Source: Rhodanobacter sp. C03
GTDB taxonomy: Bacteria > Pseudomonadota > Gammaproteobacteria > Xanthomonadales > Rhodanobacteraceae
Direction of reading: 5' to 3'
Assembly: GCF_002001175.1 (NCBI RefSeq)
Contig: NZ_MUNT01000001.1
Coordinates: 186,001 to 250,000 of the forward strand
DNA: 64,000 nt
In this document: piece by piece, positions 37,070 through 46,217 of the stretch
Position numbering within the stretch: position 1 is the stretch's first letter
Layout of the letters: every line of letters starts with the position of its first letter
Notes under the pieces: generated by a model
What the model was told of the DNA's origin: nothing
What the model saw: the letters and a program-made list of their open reading frames with translations, nothing else
Database searches by the model: none
Made by a program: the position numbers and the translations under genes

Positions 37070-37107
37070 GGCGTGGCTCCGTGGAATCGAATATTTTTTG
37101 CAGGCAA

Positions 37108-37133
37108 TGTAGGAGCGGCTTCAGCCGCGATGC
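37108..37133. repeat. REP-like element (GTAGGAGCGGCTTCAG family), single copy
   Basis: One arm of the family GTAGGAGCGRCTTCAG...GATGC lies between aceB and aceA. The internal stem GCGGCTTCAGCCGC folds on itself. Paired copies of the family are at 42960-43035 and 54670-54743. Confidence 0.75.
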
Positions 37134-37139
37134 TTTAGC

Positions 37140-38768
37140 TCAGCCGAGCTGGTCGTAGGCGGCCAGGGTCAGGAAGCTGCCGAGCTGGTCGGCATGGGTC
37201 AGTGCGGAAAGCAGGGCCGCGGCGGCATCGACGCGATGGGCGCCGGGTACATCGCTGTCGCGCAGGCGATGGGCATGGGCGGCGAGCGCGTGATCGAACA
37301 AGGCGAAGTCGATCGGTGCGTGGTCGGCAAACTCCAGCGCGCCTCCGGCCGGCGTCCCGTCGGCCGGAACGTCGGCATGATGCAGCCACTGCCACAGCTG
37401 CGCGCGGGCGATCTCGGCAGTGGCGGCGTCTTCCATCAGATGATGGATCGGCACGCAGCCGAGGCCGCCCAGCCATGCCGCGGTGTAGCGCAGGCAGACT
37501 TCGACGTTGTTGTCGAAACCGGCGCGGCTGATGGTGCCGTTTGGCGCGGCAAGCAACTGCTCGCGGCTCACTTGCACATCCGTGCGCAGCACGTCGAGCT
37601 GGTTCGGTGCGGGCATGTACTGGTCGAAGATTTGCTGCGCCACCGGCACCAGTGCCGGATGCGCGACCCAGGTGCCATCGTGACCGGCTTTCACTTCGCG
37701 CAGCTTGTCGGTGCGCACCTTGGTCAACGCGGCTTCGTTCGCGGCGTCATCGCCCTTGATCGGAATCTGCGCCGCCATGCCGCCCATCGCGAACGCGCCG
37801 CGTCGGTGGCAGGTCTGGATCAGCAATTCCGAGTACGCCTTCAGGAACGGCACGGTCATCAGCACCTGGCCGCGTTCTGGCAGCAGGCGGTCGCGATGAT
37901 CTCTCAGAGTCTTCAAGTAGGAGAAGATGTAATCCCAGCGACCGCAATTGAGGCCGACGATGCGGCCACGCAGCGCGTGCAGGATCTCGTGCATCTGGAA
38001 TGCTGCCGGCAGCGTCTCGATCAGCACCGTGGCCCTCATGCAACCGGTCGGCAGGTTCAGCTCACCCTCGGCCAGCGCCATCACCTCGTCCCATAGCGCG
38101 GCCTCTTCCATCGCCTCCAGCTTGGGCAGGTAGAAGTACGGGCCGCGGTCGCGCGCCTGCAATGCACGGCCGTTGTGGAATACGAACAGGCCGAAATCGA
38201 CCAGTGCGCCGGCCATCGGCTCGCCGTCCACGCTGAGGTGCTTGTCGACCAGGTGCCAGCCGCGTGGACGCACCACCAGCACGGCAGGATTGTCATTGAC
38301 GTGGTAGTGCTTGCCTTCGGGCGTGGTGAGTTCGATCGTGCCGTTCACCGCGTCGCGCAGGTTGAGCTGGCCGTCGAGCTGGTTGGCGAAGGTCGGTGCC
38401 GAGGAATCCTCGAAGTCGGCCATGAACACCTTCGCGCCGGAATTCAGCGCGTTGATGATCATCTTGCGTTCGACCGGGCCGGTGATCTCGACGCGGCGAT
38501 CCTGCAGCGCCGCCGGGATCGGTGCCACGCGCCAGTCCGACTCGCGGATCGCGGCGGTGTCGGCACGGAAGTCCGGCAGTGCGCCAGCGTCGTAACTGGC
38601 CTGACGGACGCGGCGGGCCTGCAGCAGGCGCTGCCGCGTGGACTCGAACTGACCATGCAGCTGCGCCAGGAAAGCCAGGGCGGCGGGCGTCAGGATGCTC
38701 TCGTAACCGCTGTGGTCGGCATGGATTTCAACCATGCCTGTGTCGAGTCGTTCCCTGGGTACTGCCAT
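37140..38768 (-). CDS. aceB: Malate synthase A
   Basis: 542 residues. It joins glyoxylate and acetyl-CoA to malate in the cytoplasm. The family path is visible: VEITGPVERKMIINALNSGAKVFMADFEDSSAPT, MRATVLIETLPAAFQMHEILHALR, GRIVGLNCGRWDYIFSYLKT, FAMGGMAAQIPIK, and the C-terminal VSREQLLAAPNGTISRAGF region and helical plug domain. An alternative ATG at 38735 is in frame. It is the first gene of the aceBA pair and is divergent from a LysR-type gene across 123 bases of AT-rich sequence. Confidence 0.96.
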   Translation of the reverse strand: MAVPRERLDTGMVEIHADHSGYESILTPAALAFLAQLHGQFESTRQRLLQARRVRQASYDAGALPDFRADTAAIRESDWRVAPIPAALQDRRVEITGPVERKMIINALNSGAKVFMADFEDSSAPTFANQLDGQLNLRDAVNGTIELTTPEGKHYHVNDNPAVLVVRPRGWHLVDKHLSVDGEPMAGALVDFGLFVFHNGRALQARDRGPYFYLPKLEAMEEAALWDEVMALAEGELNLPTGCMRATVLIETLPAAFQMHEILHALRGRIVGLNCGRWDYIFSYLKTLRDHRDRLLPERGQVLMTVPFLKAYSELLIQTCHRRGAFAMGGMAAQIPIKGDDAANEAALTKVRTDKLREVKAGHDGTWVAHPALVPVAQQIFDQYMPAPNQLDVLRTDVQVSREQLLAAPNGTISRAGFDNNVEVCLRYTAAWLGGLGCVPIHHLMEDAATAEIARAQLWQWLHHADVPADGTPAGGALEFADHAPIDFALFDHALAAHAHRLRDSDVPGAHRVDAAAALLSALTHADQLGSFLTLAAYDQLG

Positions 38769-38854
38769 GACTTCGCTCCGTTCTCTGGGTGGCTCGAAGC
38801 TAGGTCATCAATCATCTATTTGACAAAGTGAATGTTTCAATCATTTATATGAGC

Positions 38855-38870
38855 ATTGACAATGATCAAT
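38855..38870. promoter_or_regulatory. ATTGA-N6-TCAAT dyad in the aceB/LysR divergent promoter region
   Basis: ATTGACAATGATCAAT lies in a 123-bp AT-rich gap between aceB and the divergent LysR gene. The dyad suits a LysR-type site, and its position would allow control of both promoters. Binding by the neighbouring regulator is inferred only. Confidence 0.4.
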
Positions 38871-38891
38871 TTAAGGTATTGAAATGGTGGA

Positions 38892-39932
38892 ATGAAATCG
38901 CCCGCCGTCTCGCTGAACAAGGCCAAAAAAAGCCGCCGCAGTGCAACAAAAAAGCCTGCCGACAGTGAGTCGACGCATGAGGTCGGCGGTCGTTTCTACT
39001 ACAAGGGCAACCGGCACAAGCAGCTGCGTGCCTTCGTCAGCGTGGTGAAACTGGGCACGCTGACCCGTGCCGCCGAGGCGCTGTACCTGTCGCAACCCAC
39101 GATCAGCCTGCTGCTGCAGGCGTTGGAACGGGAGCTGGGCGTCAGCCTGGTCGAACGCCGGCGTCGCCGCATCAACCTCACCGATGCCGGCGAAGCGCTG
39201 TACGAGCTGGCGCGACCGCTGGTCGAGGGCTGGGAAACGCTGGATCGCGATTTCCAGAGCCGGGTGCAGGGGCTGCAGGGCGGCCGGCTGACCATCGCGG
39301 CCGGCACCTCAACCATCCAATACCTGCTGCCCGAGCTGGTGCGCCGTTTTCGTGAGCGCTTTCCCGGCGTGCAGCTGCAACTGGCGAATGTCACCGGCAA
39401 GGACGGCATGGCGCTGCTGCGCGCCGACGATGCTGATTTCGCGGTGGGCTCGATGCTGGATGTGCCGAATGACATCGCCTGGGCGCCGGTGCATCACTAC
39501 GACCCGATGCTGATCATGCCGCTGGATCATCCGCTGGCAGCGAAGGAGAAGGTCACGCTGGAGGATCTGTCGCCGTACGGGCTGATCCTGCCGCCGCAGC
39601 GCCTGTCCACCTACCGGCTGGTCGACCTGGTGTTCCAGCAGCGCCAGGTGCCGTACCACGTCGCTATCGAGGTGGGCGGATGGGACGTGATCAAGGAATA
39701 CGTTGCGATGGGCATGGGCATCTCGATCGTCACCGGCATCTGCATCACCGAGGCCGATCACGGCCGCCTCGCCGTGCGCAACATGAAGCAATACTTCCCG
39801 CAGCGCAGCTACGGCGTGGTGATGCGCAAGGGCAAGTTCCTCAGCGCGGAGGCGCGCGCCTTCATCGACCTGATCCGTCCGGGCCTGTTGACTCATCGTG
39901 ACTACGACGAGTCGGGGCATTCCGCGCGGTGA
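38892..39932 (+). CDS. LysR-family regulator divergent to aceBA
   Basis: 346 residues. A basic N terminus of about 40 residues precedes the winged helix (AFVSVVKLGTLTRAAEALYLSQPTISLLLQALERELG, about 47-83). The linker helix and effector-binding domain follow (LTIAAGTSTIQYLLPELVRRFRERFPGVQLQLANV, and DADFAVGSM). It is transcribed away from aceB, so it is the likely regulator of the glyoxylate shunt genes, although LysR family assignment does not prove the target. Its N-terminal extension (KSRRSATKKPADS) is longer than usual and Lys-rich. Confidence 0.9.
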   Translation: MKSPAVSLNKAKKSRRSATKKPADSESTHEVGGRFYYKGNRHKQLRAFVSVVKLGTLTRAAEALYLSQPTISLLLQALERELGVSLVERRRRRINLTDAGEALYELARPLVEGWETLDRDFQSRVQGLQGGRLTIAAGTSTIQYLLPELVRRFRERFPGVQLQLANVTGKDGMALLRADDADFAVGSMLDVPNDIAWAPVHHYDPMLIMPLDHPLAAKEKVTLEDLSPYGLILPPQRLSTYRLVDLVFQQRQVPYHVAIEVGGWDVIKEYVAMGMGISIVTGICITEADHGRLAVRNMKQYFPQRSYGVVMRKGKFLSAEARAFIDLIRPGLLTHRDYDESGHSAR

Positions 39933-39992
39933 ACTGCCGTCAGCCGATACCTGAAGTCACGACGCTGCGCGCGCTGTGTCAGTCCGCAGTCT

Positions 39993-40736
39993 TCACGGTT
40001 GTGTCGATATAAGTTTCAGCGGACTGTCGAGCGCGACAGGAATGTCGGCAAAACTGCTTGTTTCGGACTTGGTGTCATCGACGGCGCCGTGGGGTGCATC
40101 CATGGCGTGATCGAGATGTCTGACGTTGCACGTCTTGTCGCCAAGGCAAAAGGTCACAGGTGTCCGTATGTGGGTAGTGACTGGCCGGCCGTCGACCAGC
40201 TCCGGCAGGTATCGGTCTTTCTTGAAGGCGTCAGTCACCGCGCGATAGAACAGTTCGCCTTTTGCGGCATGGGTGGTCTTGGCATTGACGATATGCACAT
40301 CAGACAGTGCACCGTTGGCATCGACGCTGGCGTCGACGGTCACTACCGCTTCAATGTCCTGGCGAACCATTTCGCTGGGATAGGCCGGCATTTGCATGAA
40401 AGTACGACCTGGCCCATGCGACAGGTAGTGCAGGCGCAACTGTTCGCTGCCGTTGACCTCGCGCCCCTCCGCGGCTAGCGATGCGTAAGTGCGCGACGGA
40501 GCCACCTTGCCATCCACCGTGGCAGGTACAAACTTCCAGTTGCGGGTGGATTGCGCTGCCAGGGTTTGCAACGCAGGCACGGTGTTGTTGCCGACTAGCT
40601 GCGTGTGGGTGACATGACCTTGCGCGTCGACATCCAGCGCAGCGGTAATGGGCTGACCCAGCGGCTTCCAGGCTTGTTCGGCGATTGACGGTGCTGCGAA
40701 GAGGACTGCGAGTACAACCAGTACTGCAAACTTCAT
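39993..40736 (-). CDS. Secreted stand-alone TonB C-terminal-like domain protein
   Basis: 247 residues. A signal peptide (MKFAVLVVLAVLFAAPSIAEQ) leads to a domain with DIEAVVTVDASVDANGALSDVHIV, later YLPELVDGRPVTTHIRTPVTFCL, which match the beta-strands and turn of the TonB C-terminal domain. Unlike a true TonB it has no N-terminal membrane anchor with Pro-rich spacer and would be free in the periplasm. An earlier segment (ITAALDVDAQGHVTHTQLVG) may be a second, weaker repeat of the same fold. Its partner is unknown. Confidence 0.7.
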   Translation of the reverse strand: MKFAVLVVLAVLFAAPSIAEQAWKPLGQPITAALDVDAQGHVTHTQLVGNNTVPALQTLAAQSTRNWKFVPATVDGKVAPSRTYASLAAEGREVNGSEQLRLHYLSHGPGRTFMQMPAYPSEMVRQDIEAVVTVDASVDANGALSDVHIVNAKTTHAAKGELFYRAVTDAFKKDRYLPELVDGRPVTTHIRTPVTFCLGDKTCNVRHLDHAMDAPHGAVDDTKSETSSFADIPVALDSPLKLISTQP

Positions 40737-40849
40737 GACTTTCCCCTTGACCAGAGCTGACGTTGACTGTTAGTTCGCGCCGCGATGCTTGCCACTGTGC
40801 GACCAGAATAGCGCTCAGGTACGCTCCATGTCGTGCCTTGCCGCTGCTG

Positions 40850-41130
40850 TGGGCGGTACCCGGCAGCATGCGCAGCCCGAGCCAAACCAGATACGCAGCG
40901 CCGAGGTATTTCAGCGCCGCGAATACTGGCGCCGAAGTCATTGGCAGCGCCGACAGGCCCAACACCGCAGCCAGCGTGTGCACCACGCCGGATACGTTGG
41001 TGCACAGCGCGGCACGGCATGACCTTCGCGGCCACTGCGCGCGAAGATATAGCGCGCAGATATAGAACGTGTCCGCCCCGGCGTGAGGTTGAGCGCGATG
41101 TCTGTGAGCAGGAAGGCGTCGTAGTGCTGG
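40850..41130 (-). pseudogene. LysE/RhtB-family exporter remnant (frameshifted and truncated)
   Basis: The minus strand reads HYDAFLLTDIALNLTPG in one frame (about 41126-41076) and then continues in another frame as ADTFYICALYLRAQ...VVHTLAAVLGLSALP...LKYLGAAYLVWLGLRML (to about 40860). These are consecutive parts of the N-terminal half of a LysE-type amino acid exporter. One base is missing near 41077 in a GGGG run. After GLRML the family similarity stops, so about half of the usual 200 residues is missing. It is decayed, not simply a sequencing slip. Confidence 0.75.
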
Positions 41131-41170
41131 ATGCGAGCATGGAGAGGCTCTCGGGATGTATAGGGTGGGG

Positions 41171-41767
41171 TCAAACGTTGCGGTGCTTGCCCTTGAACGG
41201 CGCGTAGAACGCACGCAGGCGGCCGATGTCCGCGTCCATGTCGTTGCTGGTCTTGAACAATGGGCCGATGCCGATGGTCTTGTCGGGATAGTTGAAGTAG
41301 GCCATCACGATCGGTACGCCGGCATCATGGGCGATATGCCAGAAGCCGCTCTTCCAGCGCGCCACGGCCTTGCGCGTACCTTCCGGCGCAATGCCCAGCC
41401 ACAACGCATCGTGCTGGCGGAACTGGTCGATCATCTGTTCGACGACACCTTTCGCGGCGCCGCGATCAATAGGCATGCCGCCCAGTCGACGCAGCAAACT
41501 GCCAAGTGGCCCGCGAAACAATTCCTGCTTGCCCATGAAATGCACGTCGGCGCCGATGCCTACCTTCAAGAGCAGGCCCCACACGCCGTCCCACCACGAC
41601 GAATGGGGCGCGGCGATCAACACCGCCTTGGGCACGTCGGGAAATTCGCCGACCAGGCTCCAGCCGCATAGTCGCAATACGGCACGGCAGCTCCTGCGGT
41701 GCCATCCGTCGCGCAGGTGCGGCATGCGCGGTGGCAGTTGCACCGGTGTCGGAAGATGGCCCTTCAT
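41171..41767 (-). CDS. PlsC-like 1-acylglycerol-3-phosphate acyltransferase family protein
   Basis: 198 residues. The acyltransferase motif HSSWWD (H55-D60) is followed by MGKQELFRGPLGSLLRRLGGMPIDRG, the IAPEGTRK motif and MAYFNYPDKTIGIGP, in the order of the PlsC family. No strong N-terminal membrane anchor is present, so it may be a peripheral membrane enzyme of phospholipid or lipid A precursor metabolism. Its ATG overlaps the arfB stop by four bases (ATGA), so the two are co-translated. Which lyso-lipid it uses is not clear. Confidence 0.88.
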   Translation of the reverse strand: MKGHLPTPVQLPPRMPHLRDGWHRRSCRAVLRLCGWSLVGEFPDVPKAVLIAAPHSSWWDGVWGLLLKVGIGADVHFMGKQELFRGPLGSLLRRLGGMPIDRGAAKGVVEQMIDQFRQHDALWLGIAPEGTRKAVARWKSGFWHIAHDAGVPIVMAYFNYPDKTIGIGPLFKTSNDMDADIGRLRAFYAPFKGKHRNV

Positions 41768-42186
41768 TCGAAATCCGGTTTGCCCGAACGGGCCTGCTTG
41801 ATCTTGCCGCGCTGCTGCTTGCCGACCAGCCGGCGCTCTTTCGAGGCGCGCGTAGGTTTGGTGGCGACGCGTTTCTTCGGCGGCACCAAGACGCCGCGGA
41901 TGATCTCGACCAGTCGATCACGTACGTCGTCGCGGTTGCGTGCCTGATCACGGAATCGACGACCCTGGATCACCAGCACGCTTTCGCTGGTCATGCGACG
42001 GTCCCGCCGCGCCAGCAGACGGGTGCGGATTTCTTCCGGCAGCGACGGCGAGTTGATCACGTCGAAGCGCAGCTCTACCGCGCTCTCGGTGCGATTCACA
42101 TGCTGGCCGCCGGGACCGTCGGCGCGCAGGAAGCGCTCGAACAGTTCGGACTCGGGCAGGGTGATGCTGGGGCTGACGATCAACAT
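41764..42186 (-). CDS. arfB: Alternative ribosome-rescue factor B (peptidyl-tRNA hydrolase)
   Basis: 140 residues, the ArfB/YaeJ length. The GGQ motif (GPGGQHVNRTESAVEL, GGQ at 26-28) hydrolyses peptidyl-tRNA on ribosomes stalled on mRNA without a stop codon. The tail is strongly basic (KKRVATKPTRASKERRLVGKQQ), as needed to enter the empty mRNA channel. Full release factors are much longer. It is followed, with a four-base overlap, by the PlsC-like gene. Confidence 0.94.
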   Translation of the reverse strand: MLIVSPSITLPESELFERFLRADGPGGQHVNRTESAVELRFDVINSPSLPEEIRTRLLARRDRRMTSESVLVIQGRRFRDQARNRDDVRDRLVEIIRGVLVPPKKRVATKPTRASKERRLVGKQQRGKIKQARSGKPDFE

Positions 42187-42195
42187 GCAGGCAGT

Positions 42196-42939
42196 TTAGC
42201 CGGCGTCCGGGTGGCTGGTGGAAGCGAGCGTGCTTTCATCGAACGGTGGTCGCGGCCAGTCGAAGCGCTCGAGCAGCGCAGCGTACTCGCGATCCAGTGG
42301 TGCCTCGATCAGCATCGGCGCGCCGCTGAGTGGATGCGCGAAACGCAGCCGCCACGCATGCAGCAGCATGCGGTGACAACCGAAGTGCTGCTTGTATAGC
42401 CGGTTGTGGTCGCCGCGGCCGTGCTGGCAGTCGCCGATAACCGGGTGATGGATATGCGCGAGATGCTTGCGGATCTGCCGGAAGCGACCGCTTTCCGGCT
42501 CGGCCAGCACCAGCGCGTAACGCTGCTGCGAATAGCGGCCCAGCTCGATCGGCACCTCGATCGTGGCCAGTCGCTGGTACTGCGTGCGTGCCTCGCGGCG
42601 AGGGCCGGTCTCGCGCGAACCGGGCAGCGGATAGTCGATCACGTCTTCCAGCGGATCGGGCCATCCGCGCACCACCACCAGATACTGCTTGTGTACCGAG
42701 CGGCCCATGAATTGTTCGCCGAGCGCGGCGGCGACGTCCTTGCTGCGCGCGATCAGCAGTACACCGCTGGTGGCGCGGTCGAGTCGGTGTGCCAGATACA
42801 CGCTGTCGCCGATCTGTTCGCGCAACTGGTCGATCAGGAATTCCTCGGCGTTGCCGACCATCTTCGAGCGATGCACGGCGAGGTTCGCCGGCTTGTTCAC
42901 CGCGATCAGCGCGTCGTCCTGGTAGAGAATCTCAAGCAT
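42196..42939 (-). CDS. truC: tRNA pseudouridine synthase TruC-like (RluA family)
   Basis: 247 residues. The catalytic loop HRLDRATSG carries D54, the same number as in E. coli TruC, and the chain continues with LLIARSKDVAAALGEQF and LAEPESGRFRQIRKHLAHIHHPVIGDCQHG, the KHL..I.HP.IGD pattern typical of TruC. It modifies U65 in certain tRNAs, if the assignment is right. Truncated or divergent RluA members could look similar, so the exact target is slightly uncertain. It lies ten bases upstream of arfB on the same strand. Confidence 0.9.
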   Translation of the reverse strand: MLEILYQDDALIAVNKPANLAVHRSKMVGNAEEFLIDQLREQIGDSVYLAHRLDRATSGVLLIARSKDVAAALGEQFMGRSVHKQYLVVVRGWPDPLEDVIDYPLPGSRETGPRREARTQYQRLATIEVPIELGRYSQQRYALVLAEPESGRFRQIRKHLAHIHHPVIGDCQHGRGDHNRLYKQHFGCHRMLLHAWRLRFAHPLSGAPMLIEAPLDREYAALLERFDWPRPPFDESTLASTSHPDAG

Positions 42940-42959
42940 GTGGATAGTCGGTGGACTGA

Positions 42960-43035
42960 TGTGGGAGCGGCTTCAGCCGTGATGCTTTTTACGTTGTACC
43001 GAGGAAGAGCGATCGCGGCTGAAGCCGCTTCCACA
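42960..43035. repeat. REP-like inverted pair (GTGGGAGCGGCTTCAG family)
   Basis: Arms at 42960-42985 and 43011-43035 are inverted copies with a few differences, around a 25-base centre. The element lies between truC-like and ubiB, both leftward, in the position of an intergenic hairpin. Confidence 0.8.
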
Positions 43036-43039
43036 GAGT

Positions 43040-44689
43040 TCAGCGCGAACGTGGCCAGCCGATGGCGAAGGTCAGCAGGCCAACGACACCGGCAAGCAGC
43101 GGCGGCCAGCTGCCGTGTTGTGGCGCCATTGTCCATAGCAGTGCGGCGGCGATCAGCAGAGCGCTGCCAAGCAGGCCGCAGGCGAGCAACTGGTGTAGGC
43201 GCTTGGCGTTCTCGCGCAGCAGCTGGAGTGCCTGCGGGTCGCTCATGCTTCGTTGCTCACCGCGGCCGATTTGACGCAATGCATCGCGTACCAGCTCGGG
43301 GAACTGCGGCGCGTTGTGCAGCCATTCCGGCAAGCGCTTGCGCACGTCGCGCAAGGTGCGCAGCGGGCTGTAGCGTTCGCGCAGGATGCGCTTGAGTACC
43401 GGATGCGCCACCGCCCAGATGTCGATCTCCGGATCGAGCATGCGGCCGACGCCTTCGATGTTGAGCAGGGTCTTCTGCAGCAGGATCAGCTGCGGCTGCA
43501 GGGTCAATTCGAAGCGGCGAGCGGTCTGGAACAGTTTGACCACCAGTTCGGCCAGCGAGATCTGCGACAGCGGGCGGGTGAAGTACGGCTCGCACACGGT
43601 GCGCACCGCAGCCTCCAGTTCATCCATTCGCACATCGGCTGGCATCCAGCCGGCGGCGACATGCAGTTGCGCGATGCGCGCGTAGTCGCGCTCGAACAAT
43701 GCGATGAAGTTCTGCGCCAGCCAGTACTGGTCGGCCTCCGGCAGCGAACCCATGATGCCGAAATCCAGCGCGATGAAACGCGGCTCGCCAGTGCGCGTCG
43801 GGTCGACCCAGATATTTCCGGGGTGCGCATCGGCGTGGAAAAAGTTGTCGCGGAACACCTGCTCGTAGAACACCCGCACGCCTTTCGCGGCGAGCGCCTT
43901 GCGGTTGAGCCCGGCGGCGTCGATCGCGGCGATGTCGTCGCTGCTGATGCCGTGCACGCGTTCCAGCGTCAGCACGCGCTGTGCGGTCAGCTCCCAGTGC
44001 ACGGCCGGCACATACAGGTCGACACCGCTCTCGAAGTTGCGCTTGAGCAGGCTGGCGCTGGCGCCTTCGCGCTGCAGGTCCAGTTCGTTCTCCAGCATCT
44101 TCTCGACTTCGGCCACCACATCGAGCGGGCGGATCTTGTCGGCGTTCGGATGCCAGCGCTGGGCCAGCTCGCCGAGTGAGTGCAGCAGCTTCACGTCTCG
44201 GGCGATCTGCGCATCGATGCCGGGGCGCAGCACTTTCACCACGACTTCGCGACCGTCGTGCAGCGTGGCCGCGTGCACCTGGGCGATCGAGGCTGAGGCC
44301 AGTGGCGTTTCGTCGAACCGGGCGTACAACTGGCCAACCGGCGATTTCAGTTCGCGCTCGACGATCGCGCGCGCCTCGCTGCCGGGGAACGGCGCGACCT
44401 GATCCTGCAGCAGTGACAATTCGTCGGCGATGTCCGCCGGTATCAGGTCGCGCCGGGTCGACAGCACCTGGCCGGCCTTGACGAAGATCGGTCCCAGATC
44501 GGTCAATGCGTGGCGCAGGCGTTCGCCGCGCGACAGGCCGCGGATATCGATGCGCGGCCGCGCCACCAGCGGGCGCAGCAGTTTCAGCGGTCGATAGAGA
44601 TGAGTCGCGTCGATCAGTTCGTCGAGGCGATACGCCAGCAATACCGAAGCGACCCGCAGCAGCCGCGGCACCACCTTCAGCGGCGTCAC
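43040..44689 (-). CDS. ubiB: Ubiquinone biosynthesis kinase-like protein UbiB
   Basis: 549 residues. It starts at a GTG (44689) that overlaps the ubiJ stop by four bases (GTGA). The KxGQ motif that marks the ADCK/UbiB group is [17 protein letters not shown] (71-74). The atypical kinase core follows ([48 protein letters not shown], and [10 protein letters not shown]). Two C-terminal spans ([18 protein letters not shown] and [15 protein letters not shown]) anchor it in the inner membrane. It is needed for ubiquinone synthesis, probably by extracting lipid precursors. Confidence 0.96.
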   Translation of the reverse strand: MTPLKVVPRLLRVASVLLAYRLDELIDATHLYRPLKLLRPLVARPRIDIRGLSRGERLRHALTDLGPIFVKAGQVLSTRRDLIPADIADELSLLQDQVAPFPGSEARAIVERELKSPVGQLYARFDETPLASASIAQVHAATLHDGREVVVKVLRPGIDAQIARDVKLLHSLGELAQRWHPNADKIRPLDVVAEVEKMLENELDLQREGASASLLKRNFESGVDLYVPAVHWELTAQRVLTLERVHGISSDDIAAIDAAGLNRKALAAKGVRVFYEQVFRDNFFHADAHPGNIWVDPTRTGEPRFIALDFGIMGSLPEADQYWLAQNFIALFERDYARIAQLHVAAGWMPADVRMDELEAAVRTVCEPYFTRPLSQISLAELVVKLFQTARRFELTLQPQLILLQKTLLNIEGVGRMLDPEIDIWAVAHPVLKRILRERYSPLRTLRDVRKRLPEWLHNAPQFPELVRDALRQIGRGEQRSMSDPQALQLLRENAKRLHQLLACGLLGSALLIAAALLWTMAPQHGSWPPLLAGVVGLLTFAIGWPRSR

Positions 44690-45336
44690 GCGGCGTTGCC
44701 TTGCAGGCGTTGAATCAATCGCTGTACGCGCGACTCCAGCCGTTCGCTACGCTCGCGCAGGTGGTCCACACCATCGAGGAACCCCTCGACTTCGCCGGGT
44801 GCCAACGCGATGCGTGCCTCGTCGCGCAGCCAGTCGGCGCTGTCTTCGGTGAGATGAGTGGCGGTCTCGTGCGCGTGGGCGAGGCCCTTGCGCACGGCCT
44901 TGGCCAGCGGCACACCGAGCACGTCGCCGAAGGTACGCGCGAACGCCTCCTCGAAATCCGGGGCGAACTTGCTGGCCAGTTTTTCCAGCCGGCGTGCCAG
45001 CTCGGCGTCACCGGCGATCTCTACCTTGCCTGGCGCGATGCCGTCGTCGTCGCGGCGGAACATCATCGCCAGCAGGCTGCCCGGCGTGGCGGCGACGCGC
45101 AGCTGGCTGTCGTCTTGCGGCGGCCCGACTTTCAGACGTGCGTCTTCGACGGTTACTGCCAGTGCAATTTCCGCCCCGCGCAGATGCAGTTGCACGCTGC
45201 GGCCGTTCAGTGTGGCGAGCCGCTGCTGCGTGTCCGGATCCAGCGACAAGGTATGGTTCAGCGCGGTTTCCAGCGCGCGCCCGGCGAGCTTGCGCAGTGG
45301 TTGCGGCAACCAGGAGTTGGGAGTGGCGGCATTCAT
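44686..45336 (-). CDS. ubiJ: Ubiquinone biosynthesis accessory factor UbiJ (SCP2 domain)
   Basis: 216 residues from the ATG at 45336; a longer frame to 45462 runs into the trmL gene region and is not conserved. The SCP2 lipid-binding domain spans about 15-120 ([31 protein letters not shown], then [21 protein letters not shown]), followed by a helical C terminus ([28 protein letters not shown]). UbiJ carries ubiquinone precursors in the cytoplasmic Ubi complex together with UbiK. The four-base overlap with ubiB marks them as one operon. Confidence 0.92.
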   Translation of the reverse strand: MNAATPNSWLPQPLRKLAGRALETALNHTLSLDPDTQQRLATLNGRSVQLHLRGAEIALAVTVEDARLKVGPPQDDSQLRVAATPGSLLAMMFRRDDDGIAPGKVEIAGDAELARRLEKLASKFAPDFEEAFARTFGDVLGVPLAKAVRKGLAHAHETATHLTEDSADWLRDEARIALAPGEVEGFLDGVDHLRERSERLESRVQRLIQRLQGNAA

Positions 45337-45362
45337 CCGGCGATTGTAGCCGGCCGCCGGGG

Positions 45363-45833
45363 TCAGACGTTCACGGCGCCGGGGAAACCGAGCTGGCGCC
45401 AGGCCTCGTACACCGCCACGGCGACCGTGTTCGACAGGTTCAGGCTGCGGCTGTCCGGGCACATCGGCAGGCGCAGTCGCTGCTCGGCGGGGATCGTTTC
45501 CAGCACATCCGCCGGCAGTCCCGCGGTCTCGCAGCCGAACAGCAAAGCGTCACCATCGGCAAATTGCGCATCGACGTGGGCGACCCGACCGCGGGTGGTG
45601 AAGGCGAACACGCGCGACGTATCGATCGCACCGAGACAGCTGGTCAGATCGTCATGCACCACGACGCGGGCGTACTCGTGGTAATCCAGGCCGGCGCGGC
45701 GCAATCGTGCATCGTCAAGCTCGAAACCGAGCGGTCGGATTAGGTGCAGCGCGGCGCCGGTATTCGCGCACAGGCGAATCACGTTGCCGGTGTTCGGCGG
45801 GATCTCGGGGCGGAACAGGATGACATGCAGCAT
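45363..45833 (-). CDS. trmL: tRNA (cytidine(34)-2'-O)-methyltransferase
   Basis: 156 residues, the length of TrmL. It is a SPOUT enzyme that methylates the 2'-O of the wobble base in two leucine tRNAs. The trefoil-knot motifs are [27 protein letters not shown] at the start, [13 protein letters not shown] in the middle and [23 protein letters not shown] at the end. It precedes ubiJ on the same strand with 26 bases between. Confidence 0.94.
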   Translation of the reverse strand: MLHVILFRPEIPPNTGNVIRLCANTGAALHLIRPLGFELDDARLRRAGLDYHEYARVVVHDDLTSCLGAIDTSRVFAFTTRGRVAHVDAQFADGDALLFGCETAGLPADVLETIPAEQRLRLPMCPDSRSLNLSNTVAVAVYEAWRQLGFPGAVNV

Positions 45834-45884
45834 CCAGCCATTATCGCGTGTCCGCGCACTTCGGCGGTGATTCGTGTTTTGCGT

Positions 45885-46091
45885 TCAACCGTTCTGCCGC
45901 GGACAAACCACGCCATCCGCCGGCAACGCGCAGCTGCTCGGTGCGGCCAGCAGGATGGAGCTGATGCTGTTGTGGTTGGCAGCCAGCTGCACGGCAGGTG
46001 GCGTGGCCGTCAGCATGGCGCCCATGATCAGTGAGCAGACGGCCATGCAGGCAACGAACAGCGTGCGCAACATCAAGGTCTCGAATTTCAT
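45885..46091 (-). CDS. Small secreted or membrane-anchored protein
   Basis: 68 residues from the ATG at 46091, seven bases after GGAG; an ATG at 46097 lies too close to this ribosome site. The first 32 residues (FETLMLRTLFVACMAVCSLIMGAMLT) form a signal peptide or single span, and the rest is Ala/Ser/Pro-rich with two cysteines near the end (SSCALPADGVVC). I do not recognise a family. The ribosome site and signal sequence argue for a real gene, but its small size keeps this moderate. Confidence 0.5.
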   Translation of the reverse strand: MKFETLMLRTLFVACMAVCSLIMGAMLTATPPAVQLAANHNSISSILLAAPSSCALPADGVVCPRQNG

Positions 46092-46217
46092 GGTCATTCT
46101 CCGATGAAGGGATAGGTCCCTGTGGCTAGAGAAGGGCAATCGCCGTGCCAAGCTCGATGTCACGAATAAGATATTGATATTGAACAGTTATTGTTACCCT
46201 TGCGAGGACCGTTTGAT

